A DNA stretch of 64,000 nt from Chitinophaga sancti (GTDB lineage: Bacteria; Bacteroidota; Bacteroidia; Chitinophagales; Chitinophagaceae): assembly GCF_034424315.1 (NCBI RefSeq), contig NZ_CP139972.1:2232001-2296000 (forward strand), read 5' to 3'. The notes under the pieces are model-generated. The model saw nothing but the letters and a program-made list of their open reading frames with translations, did not search any database and had not been told where the DNA came from. This document shows, piece after piece, positions 1-8,416 of this stretch (position 1 is the first letter of the stretch; each line of letters opens with the position of its first letter). The position numbers and the translations under genes are program-made.

Positions 1-172
1 CCAAATAAATTCTCCGGTAACGGAATTCTAAGTTTTCTCCTTCATATAATCCCGTTGTACTATCAAGAATTATTTTGTTCTCAACTGTGAATTTATATGA
101 AATATTTTTTTGGGCACTTAGCAAGCTCACGAAAGAGAATATAAAAATGCAGGTACATATAAATTTTTTCAT
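1..172 (-). CDS. N-terminus of a secreted hypothetical protein (partial, cut by window edge)
   Basis: Reading the minus strand from the ATG at 170-172 gives an open frame of 57 codons to the window edge. It starts MKKFICTCIFIFSFVSLLSA followed by Q, which is a clear Sec signal peptide with the SxAQ cleavage site usual in Bacteroidota, so the product is probably periplasmic or surface exposed. The mature part seen (KNISYKFTVENKIILDS...) is too short to place in a family. The gene continues beyond the left end. The tiny ORF 190-405 ends 17 bases upstream of this start on the same strand. Confidence 0.6.
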   Translation of the reverse strand, partial: MKKFICTCIFIFSFVSLLSAQKNISYKFTVENKIILDSTTGLYEGENLEFRYRRIYL

Positions 173-189
173 GCTATTGTTTTTTAGTA

Positions 190-405
190 CTACCATTCTC
201 CGTACTTTTTTTGCTCAAATGTAACGATAACTAACTTACCATCTAACATCTGATCCTTACTGATAGTAAGCACTACAGGATGATTGTATAGAACTGTATA
301 AGACCCCAAAAGATTTTGGAGTAGATAAAAAACACTTCCCTTTGTTTTATAACATTGGTATAGATGTTTGCTTATGGACGCGCAGACATACTTCCTCATT
401 GCCAT
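190..405 (-). CDS. Small hypothetical ORF, possibly the 3' remnant of a longer gene
   Basis: A 71-codon frame with protein-like composition in its second half (LLGSYTVLYNHPVVLTISKD..., ending KKYGEW). I recognise no family. A second minus-strand frame just upstream (MKNGNEEVCLRVHKQ..., ATG near 430) also looks coding and ends close to where this frame becomes plausible, so the pair may be one frameshifted gene. It lies in a zone full of broken genes. The alternative is a spurious ORF. Confidence 0.3.
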   Translation of the reverse strand: MAMRKYVCASISKHLYQCYKTKGSVFYLLQNLLGSYTVLYNHPVVLTISKDQMLDGKLVIVTFEQKKYGEW

Positions 406-519
406 TTTTCATTTTGGTACCAGCAAAAATGCTTTCTATTTATCTACATCTATTTTCCACTGCTTCGCTTTGGAAAACTTACCGAAGTATTGATTATACG
501 AATATCAAACAATGGATCC

Positions 520-1077
520 TCAATAGGAAAACCTCTGCCACTCAAAGTCAATGTGCCGATTATAGAAGTTCACTTTCTCAACGACATCGTCAGGAACGGC
601 TACTCTTAAAACCCTCAACTTCTCTAAATAGAAATTTATTCTATCAAAATTTTCAATACTAAAAACAATTCTCCTCAATTTCTCCAATATAATCATCTCA
701 ACATTAGCAATACCCTTTTCGATTAGTATGTTCAATCCCAACAATTCTTTATCATCTTCGTTATTGGCCACATGCCTGTAAATATCAAGAATAAAATCAT
801 CATTTCTATCATATATCGCTAATAGTGAACTTAACCAAAAGCGTAAATCGCTATCTTCTTCGTTTTCTAGATACCCTCGCTCCAGTTGTCTTTTATTTTC
901 ATGAATTATTCTATAAAATCGTTCCGCTATAAATGGTCTAAATTCGCTATTTTTTCTTAATATCATAAATGATCTGGAGCTAAGACACAACAATTCATTC
1001 ACTATAAAATCAATAGCCGAAATAATCTCGTCAATATTGTCACTTTCTAACTTCTTAACTATCTCGCTTCTTTCCAT
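520..1077 (-). CDS. Hypothetical helical protein, possible toxin-immunity protein
   Basis: A 185-residue protein without signal peptide or membrane segment, so probably cytoplasmic. It is rich in charged alpha-helical stretches (SDLRFWLSSLLAIYDRNDDF, DDKELLGLNILIEKG), which suggests a HEAT/ARM-like repeat fold of the kind seen in some immunity proteins, but no motif fixes a family. It lies directly downstream, on the same strand, of a frameshifted toxin-like ORF (1171-1631) and close to RHS debris. A role as the immunity partner of that ORF is therefore reasonable, as inference from position only. The reading frame is intact. Confidence 0.55.
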   Translation of the reverse strand: MERSEIVKKLESDNIDEIISAIDFIVNELLCLSSRSFMILRKNSEFRPFIAERFYRIIHENKRQLERGYLENEEDSDLRFWLSSLLAIYDRNDDFILDIYRHVANNEDDKELLGLNILIEKGIANVEMIILEKLRRIVFSIENFDRINFYLEKLRVLRVAVPDDVVEKVNFYNRHIDFEWQRFSY

Positions 1078-1170
1078 ATTAGTAATGCTTTTAAATTTTA
1101 TATACTCCCTTTAATTTTGTGTTTGCAGGAATTGAATAAATACCTCTATTAGGATTATTGCCTTTAACTC

Positions 1171-1631
1171 TTACCCCCTACCTTCAGACAAACTGATTAA
1201 ATATTGCTGCTTTCCTAAAGACTTAAACACACCAATCGTCCCCAGCTGGCCTTCCGTAAGGGAAATCTCTAAGTCATTAATATATATCCAGCATTCCCTG
1301 TTGTTGTCCAAAAGTCCGTACCCCCTGTTCCCAACTTTAATTCTCTGACTATTAAACTCCCACCCGCTTTAAGAGCGCCTAACTGCTCCGCACTTACACC
1401 TGTTAGACCAGCAACTGCTGCCACATCTATAAAATGATGAAAAATTCTACCTCCTCCTAAATCAGCTATCACGGTCAACGGCTGGTTTGCAGTTCTAATT
1501 GCATCATCTAAAAATTCCGCAAAATTAGCTTTCGAGAAATCAAAATTCTTTATTGAGAACTTCGATGCAGTTCCCAAGGGTAATATACTACGTGATGCTA
1601 AAGCCAGAACGGCATATAAATAAAAGACAAT
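1171..1631 (-). pseudogene. Frameshifted hypothetical, possible polymorphic-toxin C-terminal piece
   Basis: The minus-strand frame open from 1631 gives ...LALASRSILPLGTASKFSIK through TTTGNAGYI and then stops early at 1269. If one AT unit of the short TATATAT run near 1280-1290 is removed, the frame continues as GYINDLEISLTEGQLGTIGV... to a stop at 1171, with clearly protein-like sequence. The gene therefore appears to have an AT-dinucleotide frameshift. There is no ATG; a TTG at 1575-1577 is the only evident start, so the 5' end may also be missing. No known domain is recognised. The downstream gene 520-1077 is its likely partner. Confidence 0.5.
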
Positions 1632-1670
1632 TTACATGATTCAGATTGACATATCGAGATTATAATAAAA

Positions 1671-1820
1671 TTAAGGTGTTATTCTAATAACAGTTTTCCA
1701 TTTTCCCTCTTCAGTATTTCTAAATGCTTGTTCAAGAAAAATACAATCATTTTCCAACTCTTCCCCGTACTCACTTCCTAACTTCAACTTTTTAAGCTTT
1801 TCCCTGATTGAATAGAGATC
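1671..1820 (-). pseudogene. C-terminal scrap of a hypothetical gene
   Basis: A minus-strand frame from 1820 to a stop at 1671 reads LYSIREKLKKLKLGSEYGEE...FRNTEEGKWKTVIRITP. It is about 48 residues with good protein-like composition but no start codon. It ends abruptly 17 bases from an IS110-like transposase scrap on the other strand, which suggests the gene was cut by an insertion that has itself decayed. Too short to assign a family. Confidence 0.4.
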
Positions 1821-1837
1821 CTAAGTTTCTTGCCTAA

Positions 1838-1975
1838 TTGGCCGATGGTAGAATTAAGAAAAGTAAAGAAGAAATTAAGGCTGCATTACAAGGACAGTGG
1901 AGAGACGATCTACTGTTTGAATTAAAATCATGTCTATATTTCTATGATAGTTATGTGCAACAAATAAGGGTCTGA
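1838..1975 (+). pseudogene. IS110-family transposase remnant
   Basis: The plus-strand frame LADGRIKKSKEEIKAALQGQ continues WRDDLLFELKSCLYFYDSYV up to a TGA at 1973. The pattern ALxGxWR-[DE]-[DE]-x-LF-x-LK-x-x-L-x-x-Y-[DE] is familiar from the region just before the second domain of Bacteroidota IS110/IS1111 transposases. Both ends are missing, so the element is dead. No inverted repeats are expected for this family and none were sought further. Confidence 0.5.
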
Positions 1976-2003
1976 GAAATATTTGCGGAGATCTGCCTGT
2001 CTT

Positions 2004-2595
2004 TTAGGCTAAGAACAGATTGGATATAGCAGAATCGCCTCCATAAACTGCATGACCGCGATAATCGTTTTTCCAGGCTTGGGCAATATGATCATTCAAA
2101 GCACTGTAACAACACATAAAAAGTATCTTTTAGGCATTATATGCTTTTTTTGCGACAATCTGTTCATAACTACCTTTTCAGAAACAAATACCTGGGGGAT
2201 ATTGGACGATAAATCATTGGAGTCCTCGCCTCCATGAGCAAAAACAATAATATACTCCTTGTTGGTGACTGTAAATGCGGAGTTTGCATATACTACCTCC
2301 ACGCTACTTATTTCAGCGCCAATATTATCTCCAATTCTTTTATTGGTGACAGTTTGGAAGGTGTTATAAAAGTCGATCGCTTGTGGAGGGAGGTCTTGCT
2401 GCTACAGTAACTGTGCTTTGTTGAACGGCATGAAAATAAATAGTTTGGCCATAATATGGTTTTTTGAGGTGAATAATAAAACTCAATTTTTGGGCTCATC
2501 ACAGTCATCCCCTTCTCACCGGGGTTCATGCATAATCTGGAATTGCATCGAACGTGGAAAATACAGCCATTACAAAGGCTAAAAAAAAGGGTCAT
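2004..2595 (-). pseudogene. Multiply frameshifted clan-CD (caspase/CHAT)-like hydrolase gene
   Basis: Joining four minus-strand frames gives one sensible protein. A start region reads MAVFSTFDAIPDYA, then NPGEKGMTVMSPKIEFYYSP, then GQTIYFHAVQQSTVTVAARP, then PPQAIDFYNTFQTVTNKRIG through EYIIVFAHGGEDSNDL and MPKRYFLC, and finally CYSALNDHIAQAWKNDYRGH to AVYGGDSAISNLFLA and a stop at 2004. A beta strand ending in FAHGG followed about 45 residues later by a strand ending in C-Y-S resembles the His and Cys loops of clan-CD peptidases, as found in polymorphic-toxin tails. At least three frameshifts separate these parts, so no functional product is expected. The clan-CD assignment is inference from motif spacing. 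The 5' end overlaps the terminator of the upstream gene. Confidence 0.5.
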
Positions 2596-2619
2596 GCCTG
2601 TTAGAAAGCAGGCATGACC
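2581..2619 (-). terminator. Rho-independent terminator of the CsgG-N-like gene
   Basis: A perfect 11-bp stem, GGTCATGCCTG (2590-2600) with CAGGCATGACC (2609-2619), has an 8-base loop. On the minus strand it is followed by eight T (2581-2588). It lies 12 bases past the stop of the gene at 2631-3467, as expected for its terminator. Confidence 0.85.
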
Positions 2620-2630
2620 GTTTAATGTAG

Positions 2631-3467
2631 TTATTTATTATAGACCGGGCTTCTCTTCAGCATATAGAACAATGCATCATGATACGACCCTTCATTATTA
2701 AAAAAGGCAGTGCGCCTGTTTGTAAATATTTTCTCGTTCTCCTTATTGAATATACCTACTGTTACCTCATTCTCATATTGGTTTTCCACGGTAGTGTTAT
2801 TGGTGTTATTGTTTTCCTTTTTATTATTATCATACTTGGTGGTACTGCTGCTGGAAGAGTTAACACTTTCCTTTACGCTGCGCGATAAAGTTCCCTGCAA
2901 TACGAATTCGGCACCCAACACCCGGCAAAGTTCATCGTAAGTATATCCCTTAATAGTGTTGCCATCAATACCTTTTCTGTATAACAGTGCGTTGGTGGTA
3001 TTGGGCTCCTGAAACTTATATTGTCCGTTTCGCTTGCTAAGGTACAAATAAGTATCGTTCTGCAGTTTCTCTCCTTTTTCAATCACCTGCTGCAGAGGTT
3101 CGTTAACGGAAATATATTTAAACGGCAGAATAGCCACTAAACCAGCTTCAATAGGTCGGCCGGTTTCAGCAGGTTCCTTAGCCCCGTTGCCGGCAGGCAT
3201 GTTCACGACTTCCACTCTTCCACTGGCAAAGGTAATTTTATTGATATCTGCCTTTTTCAGTTCATACACAAGTGTTTCACCGGTATGAATAAACTTAATG
3301 GCGTTAGGCTGTATTTCAGTGATCTTACCATGCTTTTCTTCTCCACTCAGCATGAGCACTAAATCTTCCTTAGCAGAAGATCGTTTCCCGGTTTGCGCTT
3401 TCAAAATAGAAAAGCAGCTCAGTAACATTAACAAAACAGACCCTGAAAATTTCAATGTTTTAGTCAT
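2631..3467 (-). CDS. Secreted protein with CsgG-N-like segment
   Basis: A 278-residue protein with a signal peptide ending SILKAQ. Residues about 30-95 contain a repeated short beta pattern (LVLMLSGEEKHGKITEIQPN, then IKFIHTGETLVYELKKADIN) that looks like a small beta-rich domain for membrane-proximal proteins. Residues about 110-215 match the Bacteroidota type whose hallmarks are VAILPFKYIS, QEPNTTNALLYRKGI and YTYDELCRVLGAEFVLQGTL, which is related to the N-terminal part of CsgG-like proteins. A Ser/Asn-rich linker (about residues 205-235) follows. The role is unknown, perhaps envelope stress or a surface assembly. The transcript ends at a perfect terminator. Confidence 0.65.
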   Translation of the reverse strand: MTKTLKFSGSVLLMLLSCFSILKAQTGKRSSAKEDLVLMLSGEEKHGKITEIQPNAIKFIHTGETLVYELKKADINKITFASGRVEVVNMPAGNGAKEPAETGRPIEAGLVAILPFKYISVNEPLQQVIEKGEKLQNDTYLYLSKRNGQYKFQEPNTTNALLYRKGIDGNTIKGYTYDELCRVLGAEFVLQGTLSRSVKESVNSSSSSTTKYDNNKKENNNTNNTTVENQYENEVTVGIFNKENEKIFTNRRTAFFNNEGSYHDALFYMLKRSPVYNK

Positions 3468-3495
3468 GATAAAAATATTAGGATTTCAAATTATC

Positions 3496-5370
3496 TTATT
3501 TTTTCTCCGTTTTAACTCTTTGCTGTTCTGCTGCTGCGCCGATTTCACGTTTATCAGCCACATCTTTCTTATCACTCTTATTAAAGCGGTAAGTAAATGC
3601 CAGCTTTAATACCTGGGATTGCCATTGCCCCCTCATGTTGATGTCGATGTTCTGATAACAGCTCGTGGCATTATACCTGTTCCACCCGAATATATCGGAC
3701 TCACTCAGGCGGATGGTTCCCTGTTTACCCAGGATATCTTTTTGTACGCCGGCATGCAGCGTACCAATGGGCTTTACCAGGAAAGTACCGTCAATGCTCC
3801 GCGACGACAAGGTACCCATAAACTGAAAGGCCCAACCATTTTTCACCTTCACCTGCTGCATAAGCTGACCAGCTTTCAACTGAAAGGGTTCATTGTTGAT
3901 GGAACCAGAATAATCATAATGATTATAGTCTGTATACATAACGGTGCTCATGTTATCGCCTATCGGTATCTGCGCATTTATATTTGCGCCTAACACCTTG
4001 CGGGTGTTCAGATTTTCAGGGCGCTGATAGGTTTCATTTGTGGCAGCGTTCTGCTGTATTACTTCCTGTACAATATCTGTTGTTCTATTGTATAGCAATG
4101 TAGTAGTTAATGCACCTTCCCATATACTGTAGCTCAGTTCTACGTTATTGCTGTACTGTGGTTTCAGGTAAGGATTTCCTTCATCGTAGGTGTACTGATC
4201 CAGGTAAAAACGGAACGGGTTCATACTACGATAATCTGGCCTTTCTATCCTGCGGCCGTAGGACAAAGACTTTTTACTTTCCTTATCCACATCATAGGCC
4301 AAGAAAGCAGTGGGGAAAAGCTGCAGGTAGGTGCGGGAAAATGTTTGCCCGTTATCCTTTTGTTCTACCTTCAGCCAGGTTTGCTCTGCACGAAGTCCTA
4401 CCTGAAACTCCCATTGGCTGAGCTTATGCCGGAGATTCAAATAGGCGGCATTAATATTTTCTTTATATAGAAAATGGTTACTCAGGAACTCATTCTTTAT
4501 CCATTTATTATTTACACCATCGTAATACTGTGCATTGTTGTCAGTATTTACATAAGACGTTTTCATCCCTGCTTCCAGGGATGTATTTTCAGAAAACGGA
4601 TGAGTATAATCCGCTTTCAGGCTATAGATATTAATTTTCCCCGGCAGATCGGCCAGGAATAAACTAGGGGGTGCCGCCTCAGTACGGTCGGGTTTATAAT
4701 AATGATTGTCAAATCGCTGCTTGCTGGTACTATTATATGATAAATAATCAGCATTAATCAGCATTTCATGCTTATATGCACCGAACACATGTTTCAGGCT
4801 AACATTCGCTTCCATATTTTCCCATTTACCCTTTGAGGTAGCTGGTGCGTCTACCCTGGTGGTGGTAACGCCTTCACCGGTTTTCAATAGTGTATTATTG
4901 GTATTAAATGATTCTGAGGGATTATGAAACCCACCAACTGCTACCCCTATGGTAGTTTTAGCACTGGCGTAATAATCTAATCCTACTTTTGCTATAACAC
5001 TTTGTCCAGTCGTTTTGGTGTCAGTATGCTGGTCATAAATACTTGTGATTTCCTTTCCATCCGTATCCCGAAAGTTACGGATAATATAATAATCTTCAAA
5101 ACTCTTCCGGTAACTGTAACCGGCATTACCATAAAAATTGATATGCTTGTTGCTATAATTAAAATTGAGGTTCTGCGTGGTACCAGGGTATCTTCCCTGT
5201 AAAGCCGTAAGGGTAAGGTTACCATTAAATCCTCCGGTCTTCAGCTTCTTTCTTTTAATATTAATCACCCCGTTACCCTCCTCATCATATTTTGCCGGGG
5301 GATTGGCCATAATCTCGATCTGATCCAGCTGCGATGCGGGCATATTTCGCAGAAAGGCGGTAATTGATAG
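3496..5370 (-). pseudogene. 5'-truncated TonB-dependent outer-membrane barrel (OMP_b-brl_3 type)
   Basis: The frame is open from 5370 (LSITAFLRNMPASQLDQIEI) and carries an ATG at 5343. The first residues, MPASQLDQIEIMANPPAKYD followed by EEGNGVINIKRKK, are normally found in the middle of the plug domain of about 800-residue outer-membrane beta-barrel receptors with a carboxypeptidase-like N-domain. Here the signal peptide, that N-domain and half of the plug are absent, and a TGA blocks the frame at 5371. The remaining barrel, about 580 residues with a normal AFTYRFNK end, is uninterrupted. A protein made from the ATG could not be exported, so I treat the gene as broken. The upstream 290 bases hold an IS-end-like hairpin, which hints at an insertion or deletion. 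Confidence 0.7.
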
Positions 5371-5664
5371 TCAATTATTGAAGGGTAATTATGAAATGAG
5401 TTCTAATAAATAAACCCAAGTCAATGAAAATGTGCTTCTATTTTTTGAATAAACTTCGTACCTATGATAAATTTAGCCGGATCATTTGTAAAGAGTATAA
5501 TGATACTTACCCGTATAATAATAGCGATAAAACGTAGTCAATAGGAAAGGGCTATCTCATTTTTTTATTAATGAGACAGCCCCAACCTACCTGACTATCA
5601 TTTTTGAAAACCTTATTTTTCAAACCACTATATAGCAAAAAACTTCAATCATCATATTCATTCA
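5344..5664. other. Intergenic stretch with a short ORF scrap and an IS-end-like hairpin
   Basis: About 320 bases without a convincing gene. A 37-codon plus frame (5424-5537, MKMCFYFLNKLRTYDKFSRI...) might be a transposase tail but is too short to claim. It is followed at 5549-5583 by an imperfect inverted repeat, GGGCTATCTCATT with AATGAGACAGCCCC. The sequence GGGGCTGTCTCATT resembles the ends of some IS elements and also common terminator hairpins in this phylum. Its position, between the broken barrel gene and the next gene's stop, fits either view. Confidence 0.4.
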
Positions 5665-6330
5665 TTATAAGTATCGTCGATAGTAATACTTTGTAGATGT
5701 CATAGGCCATAAATAATGAACACGATTAAAATTTTCTATAAAAGTCCTATTAGGTATAAAGTCAGTTATTACAAATGTCAATACGAATGGTTGTCCAAAA
5801 TATTTGTTTTCTGTCTGATCAATTATCTTCTCTGAATAAGAGGGATTATTTTGTTTAATATCCTCGTATGTACTATCATAATAGGTAGTTGTAATTAGAT
5901 TATCATTTCCTCCCCGAATAATTGAATATACGCCGATACTTCTTAAGAAATTAACCCGCTCTAAAATTTCATTTTTAAATTTACTGATAGAGTAGCTTTG
6001 ACTAAGTGTATCCAATTTTCTTGTGGTAAGGTCATTATAAGCCCATAACACACCTTTATACATATGAAACTTATATTTTTTTTTATAAACTACAACCCAG
6101 AATAGACTTGGACCATTAGCACCGTAGGGGCAATAAAATGACAAGTCATCGTCACTTATTTCCTTAAGCAGATAATTACAAAGCTCTTCCTTTGGCTTAT
6201 TCCATTTTCGATATTCTATTTTTTCCCTTTTTAAAAAAATAAATATCAGAAAACCCAAAATTAGCATTACAAAAAAATAATTTACCCGATAACGAATTTT
6301 AGATTTCATAATATATACATTAAACATCAA
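5665..6330 (-). CDS. Membrane-anchored hypothetical protein, putative immunity partner
   Basis: A 221-residue protein with a basic N-terminus (KSKIRYR) and one strong membrane segment at about residues 17-34 (VNYFFVMLILGFLIFIFLK). A soluble domain follows that I do not recognise. Its ATG overlaps the stop of the upstream toxin-like ORF in an ATGA arrangement (6327-6330), so the two are translationally coupled, as toxin and immunity genes usually are. An internal Met at residue 8 is an alternative start. A single-pass anchor suits an immunity protein facing the periplasm or cytoplasm, but the function is inferred only from the coupling. Confidence 0.55.
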   Translation of the reverse strand: MMFNVYIMKSKIRYRVNYFFVMLILGFLIFIFLKREKIEYRKWNKPKEELCNYLLKEISDDDLSFYCPYGANGPSLFWVVVYKKKYKFHMYKGVLWAYNDLTTRKLDTLSQSYSISKFKNEILERVNFLRSIGVYSIIRGGNDNLITTTYYDSTYEDIKQNNPSYSEKIIDQTENKYFGQPFVLTFVITDFIPNRTFIENFNRVHYLWPMTSTKYYYRRYL

Positions 6331-6974
6331 TCATTTCTAAACCAAGTAGGCCTGGTAGTATTATAAGTTCTCCATATAAAATTCCCTTTAGATTGTGGCT
6401 CTAGAAATCGCTCCTGATAAAAATATCCCGCATTTATTGCACGAATATCTGCTTCGGAATCTGGTGCATGATTTCTTATCATTTCGTGCCGGTCATCATC
6501 CCACAATACAAGATCATGATTTATATTCATTCGCGCAGCAGCAACTCCGAAAAGGAAATTACCAGCATCTGGCAGGTTATATATATAGTTCAAATGGTAA
6601 TCCTTACTTCCATTAAAATAAAAGAATCCTCCATTATAATCCCATATGCTATAATTATCATTTGGTGTTCCTCCAGCACTTTTTTTATTAGGATCGGTAT
6701 TATCCTCATCCCTATCTGCCAGGTTATAGACCAGATAATTTTGCCCGAAATCTAATGGGCCAAATGCACCTCCAATGCCTGCTAAAATGTCGCTTATAAC
6801 TGGTATTCTTACATGACTAAACGATGCCTCATTAATTATATAATTTACATTTTCTGGTGATAAGATCCTTACCATTTGATCGCCAACATTGAAACTACTA
6901 ACCTGAGAATAATCATCTTTTCCACCATTAAGAAACACCCTTTCAGTTATATTCTGGCTTTTACCATTTATCAC
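6327..6974 (-). CDS. RHS-derived C-terminal toxin ORF, toxin-44-like
   Basis: A 215-residue ORF with no signal peptide. It starts at a GTG whose last two bases fall in the TGA of the RHS fragment (GTGA overlap). Residues about 110-200 contain the sequence order DYNGGFFYF, then GNFLFGVAAARM, LWDDDRHEMIRNH, and finally EADIRAINAGYFY. This resembles bacterial toxin 44, where a GNxxxG helix precedes a [DE]xxxIxxGY tail. The N-terminal third (SPENVNYIINEASF, SDILAGIGGAFGP) would be the linker after RHS repeats. Adding one T to the T5 run near 7005 joins this ORF in frame to the RHS repeats, so it is either a frameshifted tail or an orphan toxin. It is coupled to the downstream membrane protein. 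Confidence 0.55.
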   Translation of the reverse strand: MINGKSQNITERVFLNGGKDDYSQVSSFNVGDQMVRILSPENVNYIINEASFSHVRIPVISDILAGIGGAFGPLDFGQNYLVYNLADRDEDNTDPNKKSAGGTPNDNYSIWDYNGGFFYFNGSKDYHLNYIYNLPDAGNFLFGVAAARMNINHDLVLWDDDRHEMIRNHAPDSEADIRAINAGYFYQERFLEPQSKGNFIWRTYNTTRPTWFRND

Positions 6975-7846
6975 CTCTGTATGATTATAAAAAGATGATA
7001 GAATGCATCCTTTTTGCCAGGTGGATAGCCTACCCAGTTAACCTTGCCACTAATCAGGTCATACTTGTACTGAATCTTCTTCCAACGGTTATTATATTTT
7101 CCTAAGGTTCCCTGCTTATAATCATGTAGCAATGTTTTGACATTACCATGTATATCATAGCTATAATAGCTAGCCATAGCAAAGCCCATGGTATCATATG
7201 CCAATGCATCATTAAAGATGGCAACCCATGATACCCGGTTTCGCAGATTTTCAGGAACGAGGTGTTCCGCTGGTAATGCACTATAGGCAACATCATAGTT
7301 CGTCACCGTGATTTGGGTACGTGTTGACTTAGCGCCAGCTATCCAGTTTGTTAACTTCAGCGTATCTCTGCTGATCAAATCATTCATAGCAGCGGTATAG
7401 CTTATCTCAACCACTTCTATTGGACGACCTAATGCATCGTATTGCGTATAACTGTATTTATTCTCCCCGATTTGCTTTGAGTTTTGGGAGATGGACAATC
7501 TACCTAAGCGATCGTACCAGTAATTTGAAATGCCATCATCCGGTGTTTTCTTTGAAACAACCTGGTTGAGTGTATTATACCTATAATGGGTTGCCATTTT
7601 ATGCGCTGGAACTAACAGCGTATAATTCGCACGCGCAGCTCTTACTTTACCCGCCCAGGCATCAGAACGATCAATCACCACTCCTGCAGGAGGTATTGTT
7701 TTGATAAGATTACCTGCCTGGTTGTAGTAATATAAGGTATAATGATACTCGCTGCTTGTATAAGTCAGTATTATACGCAAACTGGGCATAGAGCCGCAAG
7801 CAATTGAGCAGCCCCTCGATATGACCGTTCCTGAAAGAAAGATCAT
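6971..7846 (-). pseudogene. RHS/YD-repeat protein fragment
   Basis: A 291-codon frame with clear Bacteroidota RHS features: YHYTLYYYNQAGNLIKTIPP, then YRYNTLNQVVSKKTPDDG, YWYDRLGRLSISQN and YTQYDALGRPIEVVE, followed by YDIHGNVKTLLHDY. Full-length relatives are several times longer, with a signal peptide upstream and a hyperconserved RHS core (a YGARMYDPxxGRFxSxDP-type motif) before the toxin. Both are missing. The 5' end stops at the recombinase remnant around 7840, and at the 3' end the frame shifts into the toxin-44-like ORF without passing through a core motif, implying an internal deletion. It is a relic of a polymorphic toxin gene. Confidence 0.75.
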
Positions 7847-8153
7847 GATGGCAGTCTACTTTCCAAATTAGAAAAACGATTATTAGAAGCCCCTCAAAGG
7901 AATTTCAGTATAGAAAATATCCTTGAAAAAGGCATGGAAAATATGTCCGGAATGGATCTTCTTTATGAGAGTGGGGAGGTGGAAACGAAGCGAAAGATCA
8001 TTGGTTCGATATTCCCCGAAAAACTGATTTTTACAGGATTTGCATATCAAACCACAAGAGTTAATTATGCAGTTCAGCTAATATACAGTATGAATAAGGC
8101 TTTCACGGAAAAAGAAAATGGAACAAGTGTAGATATTTCTCACTCGTTCCTTG
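7835..8153 (+). pseudogene. C-terminal remnant of a large serine recombinase
   Basis: The plus-strand frame after a TGA at 7832 reads ...SLLSKLEKRLLEAPQRNFSI, then ILEKGMENMSGMDLLYESGE followed by VETKRKIIGSIFPEKLIFTG, and ends near SMNKAFTEKENG. The heptad-like helix followed by [DE]-V-x-x-K-R-x-I-[IV]-G-S-I-[FY]-P-E-K-L is the familiar tail of Bacteroidota site-specific recombinases of the resolvase/invertase family. The catalytic Ser domain and zinc-ribbon region are absent. The frame has lost its own stop and runs on through the tRNA-Lys sequence to 8218, so the break lies at the 3' end of the tRNA. This points to a former mobile element at this locus. Confidence 0.65.
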
Positions 8154-8156
8154 TGG

Positions 8157-8229
8157 TGATCCCGTTGGGACTCGAACCCAAGACCCATACATTAAAAGTG
8201 TATTGCTCTACCAACTGAGCTACGGAATC
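8157..8229 (-). tRNA. tRNA-Lys (anticodon UUU), copy 1
   Basis: Reading the minus strand from 8229, the acceptor strand GATTCCG pairs with CGGGATC. The D-arm is GCTCAGTTGGTAGAGC, the anticodon arm ATACA-CTTTTAA-TGTAT gives anticodon UUU, and the T-arm has TTCGAGT. The discriminator is A at 8157. The next three bases on the minus strand read CCA (8154-8156), so a 3' CCA may be encoded here, unlike in copy 2. The upstream flank carries TATCTTCG (8257-8264), close to the Bacteroidota -7 promoter element TAnnTTTG, and is conserved in copy 2. Confidence 0.95.
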
Positions 8230-8353
8230 ATTCCCCATTTTTCTCAAAACGGAGCGCGAAGATAGTAAATTATTTATTCCCACCAAATACCTCCAAACAA
8301 AACATTCATGAAAAACAGAATTCACCAACGGTGAATGAAAACCCTTTTCAAAC

Positions 8354-8384
8354 AAAAAAGGCAAGTCCTGGAATAAGACTTGCC
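8354..8384 (-). terminator. Terminator of the small outer-membrane protein gene
   Basis: On the minus strand GGCAAGTC and GACTTGCC (8377-8384 with 8360-8367) form an 8-bp stem with a 9-base loop, followed by six T (8354-8359). It lies about 30 bases past the stop of the gene at 8417. Confidence 0.8.
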
Positions 8385-8416
8385 CTGCAATTGTTTACCT
8401 TATCAAATACTCCTAT

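Noticed and set aside
1..8150. Explaining the frameshifts by poor sequence quality
   Set aside because: Genes longer than 3 kb elsewhere in the window are uninterrupted, so a local excess of indels is better explained by decay; read data could still overturn this for single sites.
8140..8364. A 74-codon minus frame across the first tRNA-Lys
   Set aside because: It is simply the tRNA and its flank read as codons; the same happens in the plus frame at the second copy (19675-20310).
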